Of a stretch of DNA of 64,000 nucleotides, positions 50,792 to 59,504 are shown piece by piece (positions within the stretch are counted from its first letter, which is position 1; each line of letters opens with the position of its first letter). This DNA comes from Streptomyces lateritius (GTDB lineage: Bacteria; Actinomycetota; Actinomycetes; Streptomycetales; Streptomycetaceae). Below the pieces are notes generated by a model. It searched no databases. It had not been told where the DNA came from and saw only the letters and a program-made list of their open reading frames with translations. A program made the position numbers and the translations under genes. The DNA is taken from assembly GCF_014649715.1 (NCBI RefSeq), contig NZ_BMTO01000018.1, positions 1 to 64,000 of the forward strand, given 5' to 3'.

Positions 50792-52720
50792 ATGTCTGCT
50801 GCCGAGTCTGTCTTCCCGCAGCTCGAAGCTCTGCTCCCGCACGTGCAGAAGCCGATTCAGTATGTCGGCGGAGAGCTGAACTCCACGGTCAAGCCGTGGG
50901 AGTCCGCCGACGTCCGCTGGGCGCTCATGTACCCGGACGCGTACGAGGTCGGCCTGCCCAACCAGGGCGTCATGATCCTGTACGAGGTGCTCAACGAGCG
51001 CGAGGGCGTGCTCGCCGAGCGGACGTACAGCGTGTGGCCGGACCTCGAAGAGCTGATGCGCGAGCACGGCGTCCCGCAGTTCACCGTGGACAGCCACCGC
51101 CCCGTCGGCGCATTCGACGTCTTCGGGCTGAGCTTCTCCACCGAGCTGGGCTACACCAACATGCTCACCGCCCTCGACCTGGCGGGCATCCCGCTGGAGT
51201 CGAAGGACCGGACCGTCGACCACCCGATCGTGCTCGCCGGCGGCCACGCCGCGTTCAACCCCGAGCCGATCGCGGACTTCATCGACGCGGCGATCATCGG
51301 CGACGGCGAGCAGGCCGTCCTCGACATGACCGAGATCATCAGGACCTGGAAGGCCGAGGGCCGCCCCGGCGGCCGCGAGGAGGTCCTCCTCCGGCTGGCG
51401 AAGACCGGCTCGGTCTACATTCCCGGCTTCTACGACGTCGAGTACCTGCCCGACGGCCGTATCGCCCGGGTCGTACCCAACCGCTCCGGCGTGCCGTGGC
51501 GCGTCTCCAAGCACACCGTCATGGACCTCGACGAGTGGCCCTACCCCAAGCAGCCGCTGGTCCCGCTCGCCGAGACCGTCCACGAGCGGATGTCCGTCGA
51601 GATCTTCCGCGGCTGCACCCGCGGCTGCCGTTTCTGCCAGGCCGGCATGATCACGCGTCCCGTGCGGGAGCGAAGCATCACCGGCATCGGCGAGATGGTC
51701 GAGAAGGGTCTCAAGGCGACGGGCTTCGAGGAGGTCGGCCTCCTCTCGCTCTCCTCCGCCGACCACACCGAGATCGGTGACATCGCGAAGGGCCTCGCCG
51801 ACCGGTACGAGGAGGACAAGATCGGTCTGTCCCTCCCCTCGACCCGCGTCGACGCCTTCAACGTGGACCTCGCCAACGAACTGACGAGGAACGGCCGTCG
51901 ATCCGGCCTCACCTTCGCCCCCGAGGGCGGCTCCGAGCGCATGCGCAAGGTCATCAACAAGATGGTCTCGGAGGAGGACCTCATCCGGACCGTCTCCACC
52001 GCGTACGGCAACGGCTGGCGCCAGGTGAAGCTGTACTTCATGTGCGGCCTGCCGACCGAGACGGACGAGGACGTCCTCCAGATCGGCGACATGGCGGTCA
52101 AGGTCATCGCCGAGGGCCGCAAGGTCTCCGGCCAGAACGACATCCGCTGCACGGTGTCGATCGGCGGCTTCGTGCCCAAGCCGCACACCCCCTTCCAGTG
52201 GGCCCCGCAGCTCTCCGCCGAGGAGACCGACGCCCGCCTGGGGAAGCTCCGGGACAAGATCCGCGGCGACAAGAAGTACGGCCGCTCGATCGGCTTCCGA
52301 TACCACGACGGCAAGCCCGGCATCGTCGAGGGCCTGCTCTCGCGTGGCGACCGGCGCGTCGGCGCGGTCATCCGCGCGGTGTACGAGGACGGCGGCCGCT
52401 TCGACGGCTGGCGCGAGTACTTCTCGTACGACCGCTGGATGAGCTGCGCGGAGAAGACCCTCCCGGAGATGGGCGTCGACGTCGACTGGTACACGACGCG
52501 CGAGCGTACGTACGAGGAGGTCCTGCCCTGGGACCACCTGGACTCCGGTCTCGACAAGGACTGGCTCTGGGAGGACTGGCAGGACGCGCTCGACGAGACC
52601 GAGGTCGAGGACTGCCGCTGGACGCCGTGCTTCGACTGCGGTGTCTGCCCCGCGATGCAGACCGAGATCCAGGTCGGCCCCACGGGCAAGAAGCTGCTGC
52701 CGCTGACGGTCGTGAAGTAG
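50792..52720 (+). CDS. B12-binding-type radical SAM protein (TIGR03960 family)
   Basis: A 642-residue protein. The N-terminal 230 residues resemble a cobalamin-binding-type Rossmann domain (LMYPDAYEVGLPNQG; GHAAFNPEPIADFID; GDGEQAVLD). The radical SAM domain has its cluster motif Cys275-TRG-Cys279-RF-Cys282. The C-terminal part contains a CFDCGVCPAM cysteine cluster near 612-621, possibly for a second iron-sulfur centre. Members sit beside a DUF2344 gene in many phyla, as here. The modified target is unknown. Start at ATG 50792 with GAAGG upstream. Confidence 0.9.
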   Translation: MSAAESVFPQLEALLPHVQKPIQYVGGELNSTVKPWESADVRWALMYPDAYEVGLPNQGVMILYEVLNEREGVLAERTYSVWPDLEELMREHGVPQFTVDSHRPVGAFDVFGLSFSTELGYTNMLTALDLAGIPLESKDRTVDHPIVLAGGHAAFNPEPIADFIDAAIIGDGEQAVLDMTEIIRTWKAEGRPGGREEVLLRLAKTGSVYIPGFYDVEYLPDGRIARVVPNRSGVPWRVSKHTVMDLDEWPYPKQPLVPLAETVHERMSVEIFRGCTRGCRFCQAGMITRPVRERSITGIGEMVEKGLKATGFEEVGLLSLSSADHTEIGDIAKGLADRYEEDKIGLSLPSTRVDAFNVDLANELTRNGRRSGLTFAPEGGSERMRKVINKMVSEEDLIRTVSTAYGNGWRQVKLYFMCGLPTETDEDVLQIGDMAVKVIAEGRKVSGQNDIRCTVSIGGFVPKPHTPFQWAPQLSAEETDARLGKLRDKIRGDKKYGRSIGFRYHDGKPGIVEGLLSRGDRRVGAVIRAVYEDGGRFDGWREYFSYDRWMSCAEKTLPEMGVDVDWYTTRERTYEEVLPWDHLDSGLDKDWLWEDWQDALDETEVEDCRWTPCFDCGVCPAMQTEIQVGPTGKKLLPLTVVK

Positions 52721-52765
52721 GCCGTTCGGGTAGGCCGTTCGGGTTCGATCGCGTCACACTTCGAC

Positions 52766-52803
52766 GACGGCCCGGCTGAGGGGAAACCCTCCGCCGGGCC
52801 GTC
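52766..52803 (+). terminator. Terminator of the radical SAM gene
   Basis: An 11-bp outer stem (GACGGCCCGGC / GCCGGGCCGTC) plus an inner GAGGG/CCCTC stem with a GAAA-type loop, 46 bases after the stop codon. Just before it a 13-base unit (TAGGCCGTTCGGG) is tandemly repeated at about 52719-52744. Confidence 0.85.
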
Positions 52804-52817
52804 GCGTCATTCCGGGC

Positions 52818-53954
52818 ATGAGCATGGAGAAGTCGCAGCCCCGTCCCGAGCCCGAGGGCTGCCTCACGGCGTTCATCAGGATGCCCGTCCGGATCGTGGT
52901 CCTGGTGATCGTCGTGCCCGTCCGCATGGTCTGGGACGTCCTCGTCGTCTGCGCGCGGGCCGTCGACCGGGCGGTCCTGCGCCCCGTCGGCCGCTCGCTG
53001 GCCTGGTTGTTCCGGCACGTGGTGGCCGTCCCGCTCACCTGGCTCGGCACGCACGTCCTCGCCCCGCTGTTCCGTGGCGTCTTCACCGCCGTCACCTGGC
53101 TGGCCAAGGCCCTGTGCGTGTGGCCCTGGGTCGCCCTGTGGCGGTACGTGGTGGTGCCGCTGGTCCGGTACGGCATCGCGATCCCGGCCGCGTGGCTGTA
53201 CCGGACGGTGTTCACCCCGTTGGGCCAGGGTCTCGCGTGGATCTTCACGCGCACGGGCCACGGCCTCGGCCGGCTCCTCACCGGGCTGTGGCGGTACCTG
53301 CTTGTGCCGCTTGCCCACTACGGCTTCGCCGTCCCCGCCGGCTGGCTCCACGCCCGGGTCCTCACCCCGCTCGGACGCGCCCTGACCTGGCTCTTCACCG
53401 GACTGGGCCGCGTACTCGGATGGCTGGCCAAGGCTCTGTTCGTATGGCCGTGGGTCGCGCTCTGGCGCTATCTGCTCGTGCCGCTCGTCCGCTGCGGAAT
53501 CGTCGTCCCGCTCGCCTGGCTCTGGCGGCGGGTCCTCGCGCCGGTCGGCCGTGAGATCGTCGACGCCCTTCAGGTCTGCTGGCGGATCGCCGGCCACATC
53601 TCCCGCGCCGTCGGCCGGGCCGTCAAATGGCTCGCCTGGAACCTGATCGGGCGCCCGCTGGCCTGGTTCTACAAGTGCGTCGCCCGGCCCGTCGGGCACT
53701 GGGTACGGGACAGCCTCTGGGCCCCGGCCCGCAGCGCGGCCGTCCAGGCCGGGCGTGTCGCTCGTGCCGCCCTGGCCTCCGCCCGCGCGACCGTGCGCCA
53801 GGCCCGGCGAGACGCGTGGTACGCCCTGGTCGGCGGAGCCCGGCCGACCGAGCCTGGGGAACCGGTGGTGGCCTCTGCGCGTACTCTGGGTAGTACAACA
53901 AGTGCCTCCGGCGCGGCGCCCGCACCCGAGATCTCCCCGCGAAGGCGGGGGTGA
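52818..53954 (+). CDS. Tryptophan/proline-rich repeat protein, membrane-associated, unknown family
   Basis: A 378-residue protein I do not recognise. After a charged start (1-15) come about 300 residues of short hydrophobic segments spaced by prolines and arginines. A unit containing LWRYxxVPL, then PxxWL, then PLG recurs at residues 107-136, 157-186 and 215-244, with prolines at intervals of 9 and 11 every time (114/123/134, 164/173/184, 222/231/242), and a worn copy near 66-84. WLAKAL-x-VWPWVALWRY occurs twice (94-110 and 202-218). Segments are short for spanning helices, suggesting in-plane amphipathic helices. The tail (310-378) is basic, then Pro/Ser/Ala rich. ATG 52818 or 52824. Confidence 0.75.
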   Translation: MSMEKSQPRPEPEGCLTAFIRMPVRIVVLVIVVPVRMVWDVLVVCARAVDRAVLRPVGRSLAWLFRHVVAVPLTWLGTHVLAPLFRGVFTAVTWLAKALCVWPWVALWRYVVVPLVRYGIAIPAAWLYRTVFTPLGQGLAWIFTRTGHGLGRLLTGLWRYLLVPLAHYGFAVPAGWLHARVLTPLGRALTWLFTGLGRVLGWLAKALFVWPWVALWRYLLVPLVRCGIVVPLAWLWRRVLAPVGREIVDALQVCWRIAGHISRAVGRAVKWLAWNLIGRPLAWFYKCVARPVGHWVRDSLWAPARSAAVQAGRVARAALASARATVRQARRDAWYALVGGARPTEPGEPVVASARTLGSTTSASGAAPAPEISPRRRG

Positions 53955-54036
53955 GCCGGTCGGGACCCCCAGAGGCCACCCGTATTTCGAGGGCGGCGCG
54001 CCACCCGCGTCCGCCCCGCACCGAGGAGAAGAACCA

Positions 54037-54882
54037 CTGGGCAAGCGACAGCCCGAAGGCCCGCCGCCCGCACCGGCGGTGCAGCGCATCCGACTGCGCT
54101 ACACCAAGCGCGGCCGCCTCCGGTTCACCAGCCATCGTGACTTCCAGCGCGCGTTCGAGCGCGCGCTGCGCCGCGCCGAGGTGCCCATGGCGTACTCGGC
54201 CGGCTTCACCCCGCACCCCAAGGTGTCGTACGCCAACGCCGCCCCCACGGGTACGGGCTCCGAGGCCGAGTTCCTGGAGATCGCCCTCACCGAGGCGCGG
54301 GACCCGGAGACCCTGCGGGTGCTGCTCGACGAGTCGCTCCCCGCCGGCCTCGACATCACCGACGCCGTCGAGGCCCGGACCTCCGGACTCGCCGACCGGC
54401 TCACCGCCTCCGTGTGGGAGCTGCGGCTCGACGGCGTCACCTTCGAGGACACGGAGAAGGCCGTCGAGGCGTTCCTCGCGGCCGAGACCGTGGAAGTGCA
54501 ACGCAAGACCAAGAACGGCATCCGCACCTTCGACGCCCGCTCCGCCGTCGCCGGCCTCGTCGCCGAGCGTCCACAGGCCGACCCTCCGGGCCATCCCCAG
54601 GTTGATAGGCCGCTGGACAATGCCTGTGCGATACTGCGGCTGGTTGTTCGGCACGTGACACCTGCCGTGCGACCCGACGACGTCCTGTCCGGTCTCCGAG
54701 CTGTGGCCGACCTGGCGCCGCCGGTCCCCGCAGCGGTGACCAGGCTGGCGCAGGGGCTCTTCGACGAGGAGTCCGGCACGGTGACCGACCCGCTCGCGCC
54801 CGACCGCGAGGCAGTCAAGGCCGCTTCACCCACGGCCGCCGCGACCGCCTCAGCGACGGCGCCGGGTACCGGTACCGCGTAG
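54037..54882 (+). CDS. DUF2344 (TIGR03936) radical SAM-associated protein, probable CTG start
   Basis: A 281-residue protein with the DUF2344 fold: RLRYTKRGRLRFTSHRD (about 20-36), the PMAYSAGFTPHPKVSYA segment (about 52-68), and a C-terminal region rich in Ala/Thr. It is the regular partner of TIGR03960 radical SAM proteins. The only well-spaced ribosome-binding site (GAGGAGA at 54022-54028) serves a CTG at 54037, giving MGKRQPEGPPPAP. The next in-frame candidate, GTG 54079, has no ribosome-binding site and would remove 14 residues. Upstream in-frame starts fall within the preceding gene. Confidence 0.85.
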   Translation: MGKRQPEGPPPAPAVQRIRLRYTKRGRLRFTSHRDFQRAFERALRRAEVPMAYSAGFTPHPKVSYANAAPTGTGSEAEFLEIALTEARDPETLRVLLDESLPAGLDITDAVEARTSGLADRLTASVWELRLDGVTFEDTEKAVEAFLAAETVEVQRKTKNGIRTFDARSAVAGLVAERPQADPPGHPQVDRPLDNACAILRLVVRHVTPAVRPDDVLSGLRAVADLAPPVPAAVTRLAQGLFDEESGTVTDPLAPDREAVKAASPTAAATASATAPGTGTA

Positions 54883-55116
54883 GGAGCGGTCGTCGTAGCG
54901 CAGCCCTGGTACTCGGGAGCCACCTGGGTCGGGCAGCGCACTGACCAGGAGACTTTCGCCAGGCCGTACGCACAACGCATACGGAACCGGCGAGCCAGAC
55001 ATCAGCTCCCGTGCGGCGCCCGCGCCCCGGACGGCGGCACCGCGCATCTCGCGCGATCGTGCCGCCGGACCGGAACAAGGCGCGGCGCCCGGGGGCGTGA
55101 CGGGAGAACCGCCCGC
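54883..55116 (+). promoter_or_regulatory. Leader region of the RNase E/G gene
   Basis: 234 bases between the DUF2344 stop and the RNase ATG. It contains a stable hairpin, CGGCGGCAC (55032-55040) with GTGCCGCCG (55059-55067) enclosing CGCG/CGCG, 49 bases before the start codon. RNase E genes in other bacteria are autoregulated through 5' leader structure; whether this hairpin plays that part is inference. Confidence 0.4.
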
Positions 55117-58100
55117 ATGCTCGAGCCGAACGAAGAGAACACCACCGCACCTGGTGACAAGCTGCCGCCGCGCCGCAGGCGCCGCGCCGCGTCCCGACCG
55201 GCCGGTCCGCCGGTGACGGAGGGCACCACCTCGGCCGCGGCCGAGGTGGTCGTGGAGACGCCGGTGGCCGAGGCCCCGGCCGTCGAGGCGGAGGCCGCCC
55301 CGGCGCCCCGCACCCGCCGTCGTGCCACCCGTAAGGCCACCTCTCCGGAGCCGGTCGCCGAGACCGTCGAGGCCCCGGCCGCCGTGGAGGCGCCCGTCGA
55401 GGCCGCCCCGGCCGTCGAGGTCCCGGCCGAGGAGCCGGCGCCCGCGCGCACCCGCCGTCGTGCCACCCGTAAGGCCACGTCTGCGGAGCCGGTCGCCGAG
55501 ACCGTCGAGGCCCCGGCCGCCGTGGAGGCGCCCGTCGAGGCCGCCCCGGCCGTCGAGGCGGAGGCCGCCCCGGCGCCCCGCACCCGCCGTCGTGCCACCC
55601 GTAAGGCCACCTCTCCGGAGCCGGTCGCCGAGACCGTCGAGGCCCCGGCCGCCGTGGAGGCGCCCGTCGAGGCCGCCCCGGCCGTCGAGGTCCCGGCCGA
55701 GGAGCCGGCGCCCGCGCGCACCCGCCGTCGTGCCACCCGCAAGGCCACCTCCCCGGAGCCTGTCGCCCCTTCGGCCGGCGAGAGCCTGCCGCAGGAGACC
55801 GTCGCCCAGATGACCACCGAGCAGGCCGAGCCCGAGGTCGCCGCCGCGGAGAAGGCCGCCACCCGGGGCCGTACCCGTCGCCGCGCCACCTCGCCGCAGT
55901 TCACCTCCGAGCCGGTCGTCGCCCCGAAGGCCGAGGAGACGCCTCGCGGCCGCCGTGCCGCGCGTCCCGCCGTCGCCGTCTTCCAGGCCCCGGTCTTCAC
56001 CGAGCCGATGTTCCAGACCCCGGAGACGGCGGCCGCCGCGGCCGCCGCCGAGGCCGCGGAGCTGGACGAGGAAGAGACCGTCGAGACCGCGGAGCCGGTC
56101 GTCGAGACCGTCGAGACCGTCGAGCGTCCCGAGCCCGCCGGCCGTCGCCGCCGTCGCCGTCGTGGCGAGCCCGCCGAGCCCGCGGCCGCCGAGCCCGTCG
56201 TCGTCGAGCCCCTGCCCACCACCGTGGCCGACGAGCCCGAGGTCGAGGCCGAGGAACCCGAGTCCGAGGCCGTGGAGGCCGAGGAGTCCGACGAGTACGA
56301 GGACCGTCCGTCCCGGCGCCGTCGCCGCGGTGGCCGTCGCCGTCGCCGTGGCGAGCTCGCCGAGGCGGAGGACGCCGAGGAGTCCGAGGAGGCGGAGGAG
56401 ACCCGCGCCGAGGACGAGGAGGCCGAGGAAGAGGCCGACGAGTCCGACGAGTACGAGGGCGGCGGCCCGTCCTCCGCCGGCACCAGCAGCTCGCGCCGCC
56501 GCCGCCGTCGTCGCCGCCGCAGCGGTGACACCGGTGTCGACGCCGAGGGTGGCGAGGACGACGGCGTCCGTACGGTCGTCAAGGTCCGCGAGCCCCGCCC
56601 GGCCCGCGAGAAGGCCGAGCCCGGCACGGGAGCAGACGAGGTCCAGTCCATCAAGGGCTCGACCCGCCTGGAGGCGAAGAAGCAGCGGCGCCGCGAGGGC
56701 CGCGAGCAGGGCCGCCGCCGCGTCCCGATCATCACCGAGGCCGAGTTCCTGGCCCGCCGCGAGGCCGTCGAGCGCGTCATGGTCGTCCGCCAGAACGGCG
56801 AGCGCACCCAGATCGGCGTGCTCGAGGACAACGTGCTCGTCGAGCACTACGTCAACAAGGAGCAGGCCACCTCGTACGTCGGCAACGTCTACCTGGGCAA
56901 GGTCCAGAACGTCCTGCCGTCGATGGAGGCCGCCTTCGTCGACATCGGCAAGGGCCGCAACGCCGTCCTGTACGCCGGTGAGGTCAACTTCGAGGCGCTC
57001 GGCATGGCCAACGGGCCGCGCCGCATCGAGACCGCGCTCAAGTCCGGCCAGTCGGTCCTCGTCCAGGTGACGAAGGACCCGATCGGCCACAAGGGCGCGC
57101 GCCTCACCAGCCAGGTCTCCCTCCCGGGCCGTTACCTCGTGTACGTCCCCGAGGGCTCGATGACCGGCATCAGCCGCAAGCTCCCGGACACCGAGCGCGC
57201 GCGTCTGAAGACCATCCTCAAGAAGATCGTTCCCGAGGACGCGGGCGTCATCGTGCGCACCGCCGCCGAGGGCGCGAGCGAGGACGAGCTGCGCCGCGAC
57301 GTCGAGCGTCTGCAGGCGCAGTGGGAGGACATCCAGAAGAAGGCGAAGAACGGCGGCGGCTCCAACGCGCCCGCCCTTCTCTACGGTGAGCCGGACATGA
57401 CCGTCCGGGTCGTCCGCGACATTTTCAACGAGGACTTCTCCAAGGTCATCGTCAGCGGCGACGACGCGTGGGAGACCATCCACGGGTACGTGAACCACGT
57501 CGCCCCGGACCTGACCGACCGCCTGTCCAAGTGGACGAGCGAGGTCGACGTCTTCGCGACGTACCGGATCGACGAGCAGCTCATGAAGGCGCTGGACCGC
57601 AAGGTCTGGCTGCCGAGCGGTGGCTCGCTGGTGATCGACAAGACCGAGGCGATGATCGTCGTCGACGTCAACACCGGCAAGTTCACCGGCCAGGGCGGCA
57701 ACCTCGAGGAGACCGTGACGAGGAACAACCTCGAAGCGGCCGAGGAGATCGTGCGCCAGCTGCGCCTGCGCGACCTGGGCGGCATCGTGGTCATCGACTT
57801 CATCGACATGGTCCTGGAGTCCAACCGCGACCTGGTGCTGCGCCGCCTCCTGGAGTGCCTGGGCCGCGACCGGACCAAGCACCAGGTGGCCGAGGTCACC
57901 TCGCTGGGTCTGGTTCAGATGACCCGCAAGCGGGTCGGTCAGGGCCTCCTCGAGTCCTTCTCCGAGACCTGCGTCCACTGCAACGGGCGTGGCGTGATCG
58001 TGCACATGGAGCAGCCGACCGCCCCCGGTGGCGGCGGTGGCGGCAAGCGCTCGAAGAAGCGCGGTCGCGGCGGTGCCGAGCACGAGCACGAGCACGTCGA

Positions 58101-58914
58101 GGTGGTGGAGACCGAGGCCGAGGGCGTCGAGACCGAGGCCGAGCTGGCCGCGGAGGTCGCCGCCCCGGTCGCCGTGGAGGAGCCCTTCCGCCCGGACGAG
58201 GAGCTGTACAGCAGCGCCGCCGAGGCCGAGGCCGCCGCCACGCGTGGCCGTGGCCGTCGTCGCGCCACCCGCAAGGTGTCCGCGCCGGCCGGCCCGCCGG
58301 CCGTCGCCGCGCCCGAGCCGGAGCCGGTCGCAGTGCCGGAGCCCGAGCCGGTCGTCGAGGCCGCCCCCGAGCCGGTTGTCGCGGCCGAGCCCGTGGCCGA
58401 GGCCCCGGCCTCCGTCGAGGAGGCCGCCCCGGCTCCTCGTACCCGCCGCCGTGCCACCCGTAAGGCCACGGCCCCGGCTGGCGCCCCCGCCCCTGCCCCC
58501 GAGCCGGTCGTCGAGGCCGCCCCGGAGCCGGAGCCGGTCGTCGTGCCCGAGCCCGAGCCCGTCGTCGAGACGCCGGTCGTCGAGGAGGCCCCCGTGGCCG
58601 CCCCGCCGAAGGCCCGTCGCCGTGTGGTCCGTAAGGTCACCGCTCCCGCCGGGTCCCCGGCCGGTGCCGAGGAGGCCGCCGTCGTGGTGGTCGACACCCC
58701 GGTCGCCGCCGAGAGCCCCGCCCCGGAGGCGGAGGCCGGTGCCGAGGCCGAGGCCGCCGCCCCGGCCAAGAAGGCGGTCCGCAAGACCGCCAAGAAGGCC
58801 ACCGCGAAGAAGGCCGCCACCAAGAAGACGGCGGCCGTGAAGAAGACCGCGGCGAAGAAGACGACCACGAAGAAGGCCGCCGCCAAGAAGACGGCCGCAC
58901 CCGCGCAGGACTGA
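55117..58914 (+). CDS. rne: Ribonuclease E/G family endoribonuclease with long flanking extensions
   Basis: A 1265-residue RNase E/G. The catalytic region lies centrally at about 570-985, unlike E. coli RNase E: S1 domain from about 585, RNase H-like and DNase I-like parts, catalytic acids Asp850 (VVDVNTGKF) and the DFIDM aspartates at 894/897, and the Zn-link Cys952-x-x-Cys955. The first 560 residues are Ala/Glu/Pro/Val repeats with RRRATRKAT boxes and arginine patches; the last 280 repeat the theme and end in a lysine-rich KKTAAKKTT tail. The flanks probably bind RNA and degradosome partners such as PNPase. It initiates mRNA decay and matures rRNA and tRNA. Confidence 0.95.
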   Translation: MLEPNEENTTAPGDKLPPRRRRRAASRPAGPPVTEGTTSAAAEVVVETPVAEAPAVEAEAAPAPRTRRRATRKATSPEPVAETVEAPAAVEAPVEAAPAVEVPAEEPAPARTRRRATRKATSAEPVAETVEAPAAVEAPVEAAPAVEAEAAPAPRTRRRATRKATSPEPVAETVEAPAAVEAPVEAAPAVEVPAEEPAPARTRRRATRKATSPEPVAPSAGESLPQETVAQMTTEQAEPEVAAAEKAATRGRTRRRATSPQFTSEPVVAPKAEETPRGRRAARPAVAVFQAPVFTEPMFQTPETAAAAAAAEAAELDEEETVETAEPVVETVETVERPEPAGRRRRRRRGEPAEPAAAEPVVVEPLPTTVADEPEVEAEEPESEAVEAEESDEYEDRPSRRRRRGGRRRRRGELAEAEDAEESEEAEETRAEDEEAEEEADESDEYEGGGPSSAGTSSSRRRRRRRRRSGDTGVDAEGGEDDGVRTVVKVREPRPAREKAEPGTGADEVQSIKGSTRLEAKKQRRREGREQGRRRVPIITEAEFLARREAVERVMVVRQNGERTQIGVLEDNVLVEHYVNKEQATSYVGNVYLGKVQNVLPSMEAAFVDIGKGRNAVLYAGEVNFEALGMANGPRRIETALKSGQSVLVQVTKDPIGHKGARLTSQVSLPGRYLVYVPEGSMTGISRKLPDTERARLKTILKKIVPEDAGVIVRTAAEGASEDELRRDVERLQAQWEDIQKKAKNGGGSNAPALLYGEPDMTVRVVRDIFNEDFSKVIVSGDDAWETIHGYVNHVAPDLTDRLSKWTSEVDVFATYRIDEQLMKALDRKVWLPSGGSLVIDKTEAMIVVDVNTGKFTGQGGNLEETVTRNNLEAAEEIVRQLRLRDLGGIVVIDFIDMVLESNRDLVLRRLLECLGRDRTKHQVAEVTSLGLVQMTRKRVGQGLLESFSETCVHCNGRGVIVHMEQPTAPGGGGGGKRSKKRGRGGAEHEHEHVEVVETEAEGVETEAELAAEVAAPVAVEEPFRPDEELYSSAAEAEAAATRGRGRRRATRKVSAPAGPPAVAAPEPEPVAVPEPEPVVEAAPEPVVAAEPVAEAPASVEEAAPAPRTRRRATRKATAPAGAPAPAPEPVVEAAPEPEPVVVPEPEPVVETPVVEEAPVAAPPKARRRVVRKVTAPAGSPAGAEEAAVVVVDTPVAAESPAPEAEAGAEAEAAAPAKKAVRKTAKKATAKKAATKKTAAVKKTAAKKTTTKKAAAKKTAAPAQD
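55285..55764 (+). repeat. 270-bp tandem duplication inside rne
   Basis: The segment 55285-55554 is repeated almost base for base from 55555, until divergence near 55764. Each copy encodes a 90-residue pair of units (a 44-residue unit starting EAEAAPAPRTRRRATRKA and a 46-residue unit starting EVPAEEPAPARTRRRATRK). The near identity at silent sites points to a recent duplication or ongoing copy-number slippage. Confidence 0.9.
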
Positions 58915-58923
58915 CGCGGCCAC

Positions 58924-58955
58924 GGTGGGACGTCCTCCTCCGAGGACGTCCCACC
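58924..58955 (+). terminator. Terminator of rne
   Basis: GGTGGGACGTCCTC with its exact complement (58942-58955) and a CTCC loop, nine bases after the stop codon. Confidence 0.92.
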
Positions 58956-58983
58956 TGGCTTCGCGGGGTCGAAGTCACCGAAT

Positions 58984-59013
58984 TTGACCCCTTGAGGCAC
59001 CGGCCCGTAACCT
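58984..59013 (+). promoter_or_regulatory. Promoter of rplU-rpmA
   Basis: TTGACC (58984-58989), 18 bases, TAACCT (59008-59013): a good vegetative-type promoter placed just after the rne terminator, giving a leader of about 150 bases before rplU. Confidence 0.6.
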
Positions 59014-59169
59014 TGACCGTCGGCGTGTCGTATGACGCGCCGCTCCCCTGAGCACCCTCCTCCCGGTCTGCCGGGAGAGGCCGCTCGTCCATTTCCGGAT
59101 CATCGCGGGCCCCGGCCCGTGTGAGCGGCTGGCATCAGGGGTCCGTTCCCGAGTGAGAGAGAGATCCGC

Positions 59170-59490
59170 GTGTACGCCATCGTGCGCAGCGGTGGTCGCC
59201 AGCACAAGGTTGCTGTCGGCGACATCGTTGAGGTTGACAAGATTTCCACTGCCAAGGTTGGCGACACGGTCGAGCTCTCGACCCTGCTCGTTGTCGACGG
59301 CGACGCCGTGACCAGCGACCCGTGGGTCCTGGCCGGTATCAAGGTCACGGCCGAGGTCGTGGACCACCACAAGGGCGCGAAGATCGACATCCTTCGCTAC
59401 AAGAACAAGACCGGCTACCGCCGTCGCCAGGGCCACCGCCAGCAGTACACGGCGATCAAGGTCACCGGCATCCCCACGGCTGCGAAGTAA
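59170..59490 (+). CDS. rplU: 50S ribosomal protein L21
   Basis: A 106-residue L21, binding domain II of 23S rRNA. The start YAIVRSGGRQHKV and the C-terminal signature KNKTGYRRRQGHRQQYT are typical. GTG start at 59170 with GAGAGAGA upstream. Full length. Followed after 14 bases by rpmA. Confidence 0.98.
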   Translation: MYAIVRSGGRQHKVAVGDIVEVDKISTAKVGDTVELSTLLVVDGDAVTSDPWVLAGIKVTAEVVDHHKGAKIDILRYKNKTGYRRRQGHRQQYTAIKVTGIPTAAK

Positions 59491-59504
59491 GGGACTGAGG
59501 AGAG

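Noticed and set aside
55285..55824. Regular repeats inside rne considered as CRISPR or minisatellite RNA
   Set aside because: Repeat length is 270 bases, in frame, without unique spacers; it is a coding tandem duplication. No CRISPR array was seen anywhere in the window.
54850..58923. A minus-strand open frame of about 1350 codons lying opposite rne
   Set aside because: It exists because rne is made of repeated GC-rich codons; its translation is low-complexity Gly/Arg/Leu with no domain, and the plus strand carries the conserved RNase E/G domain.
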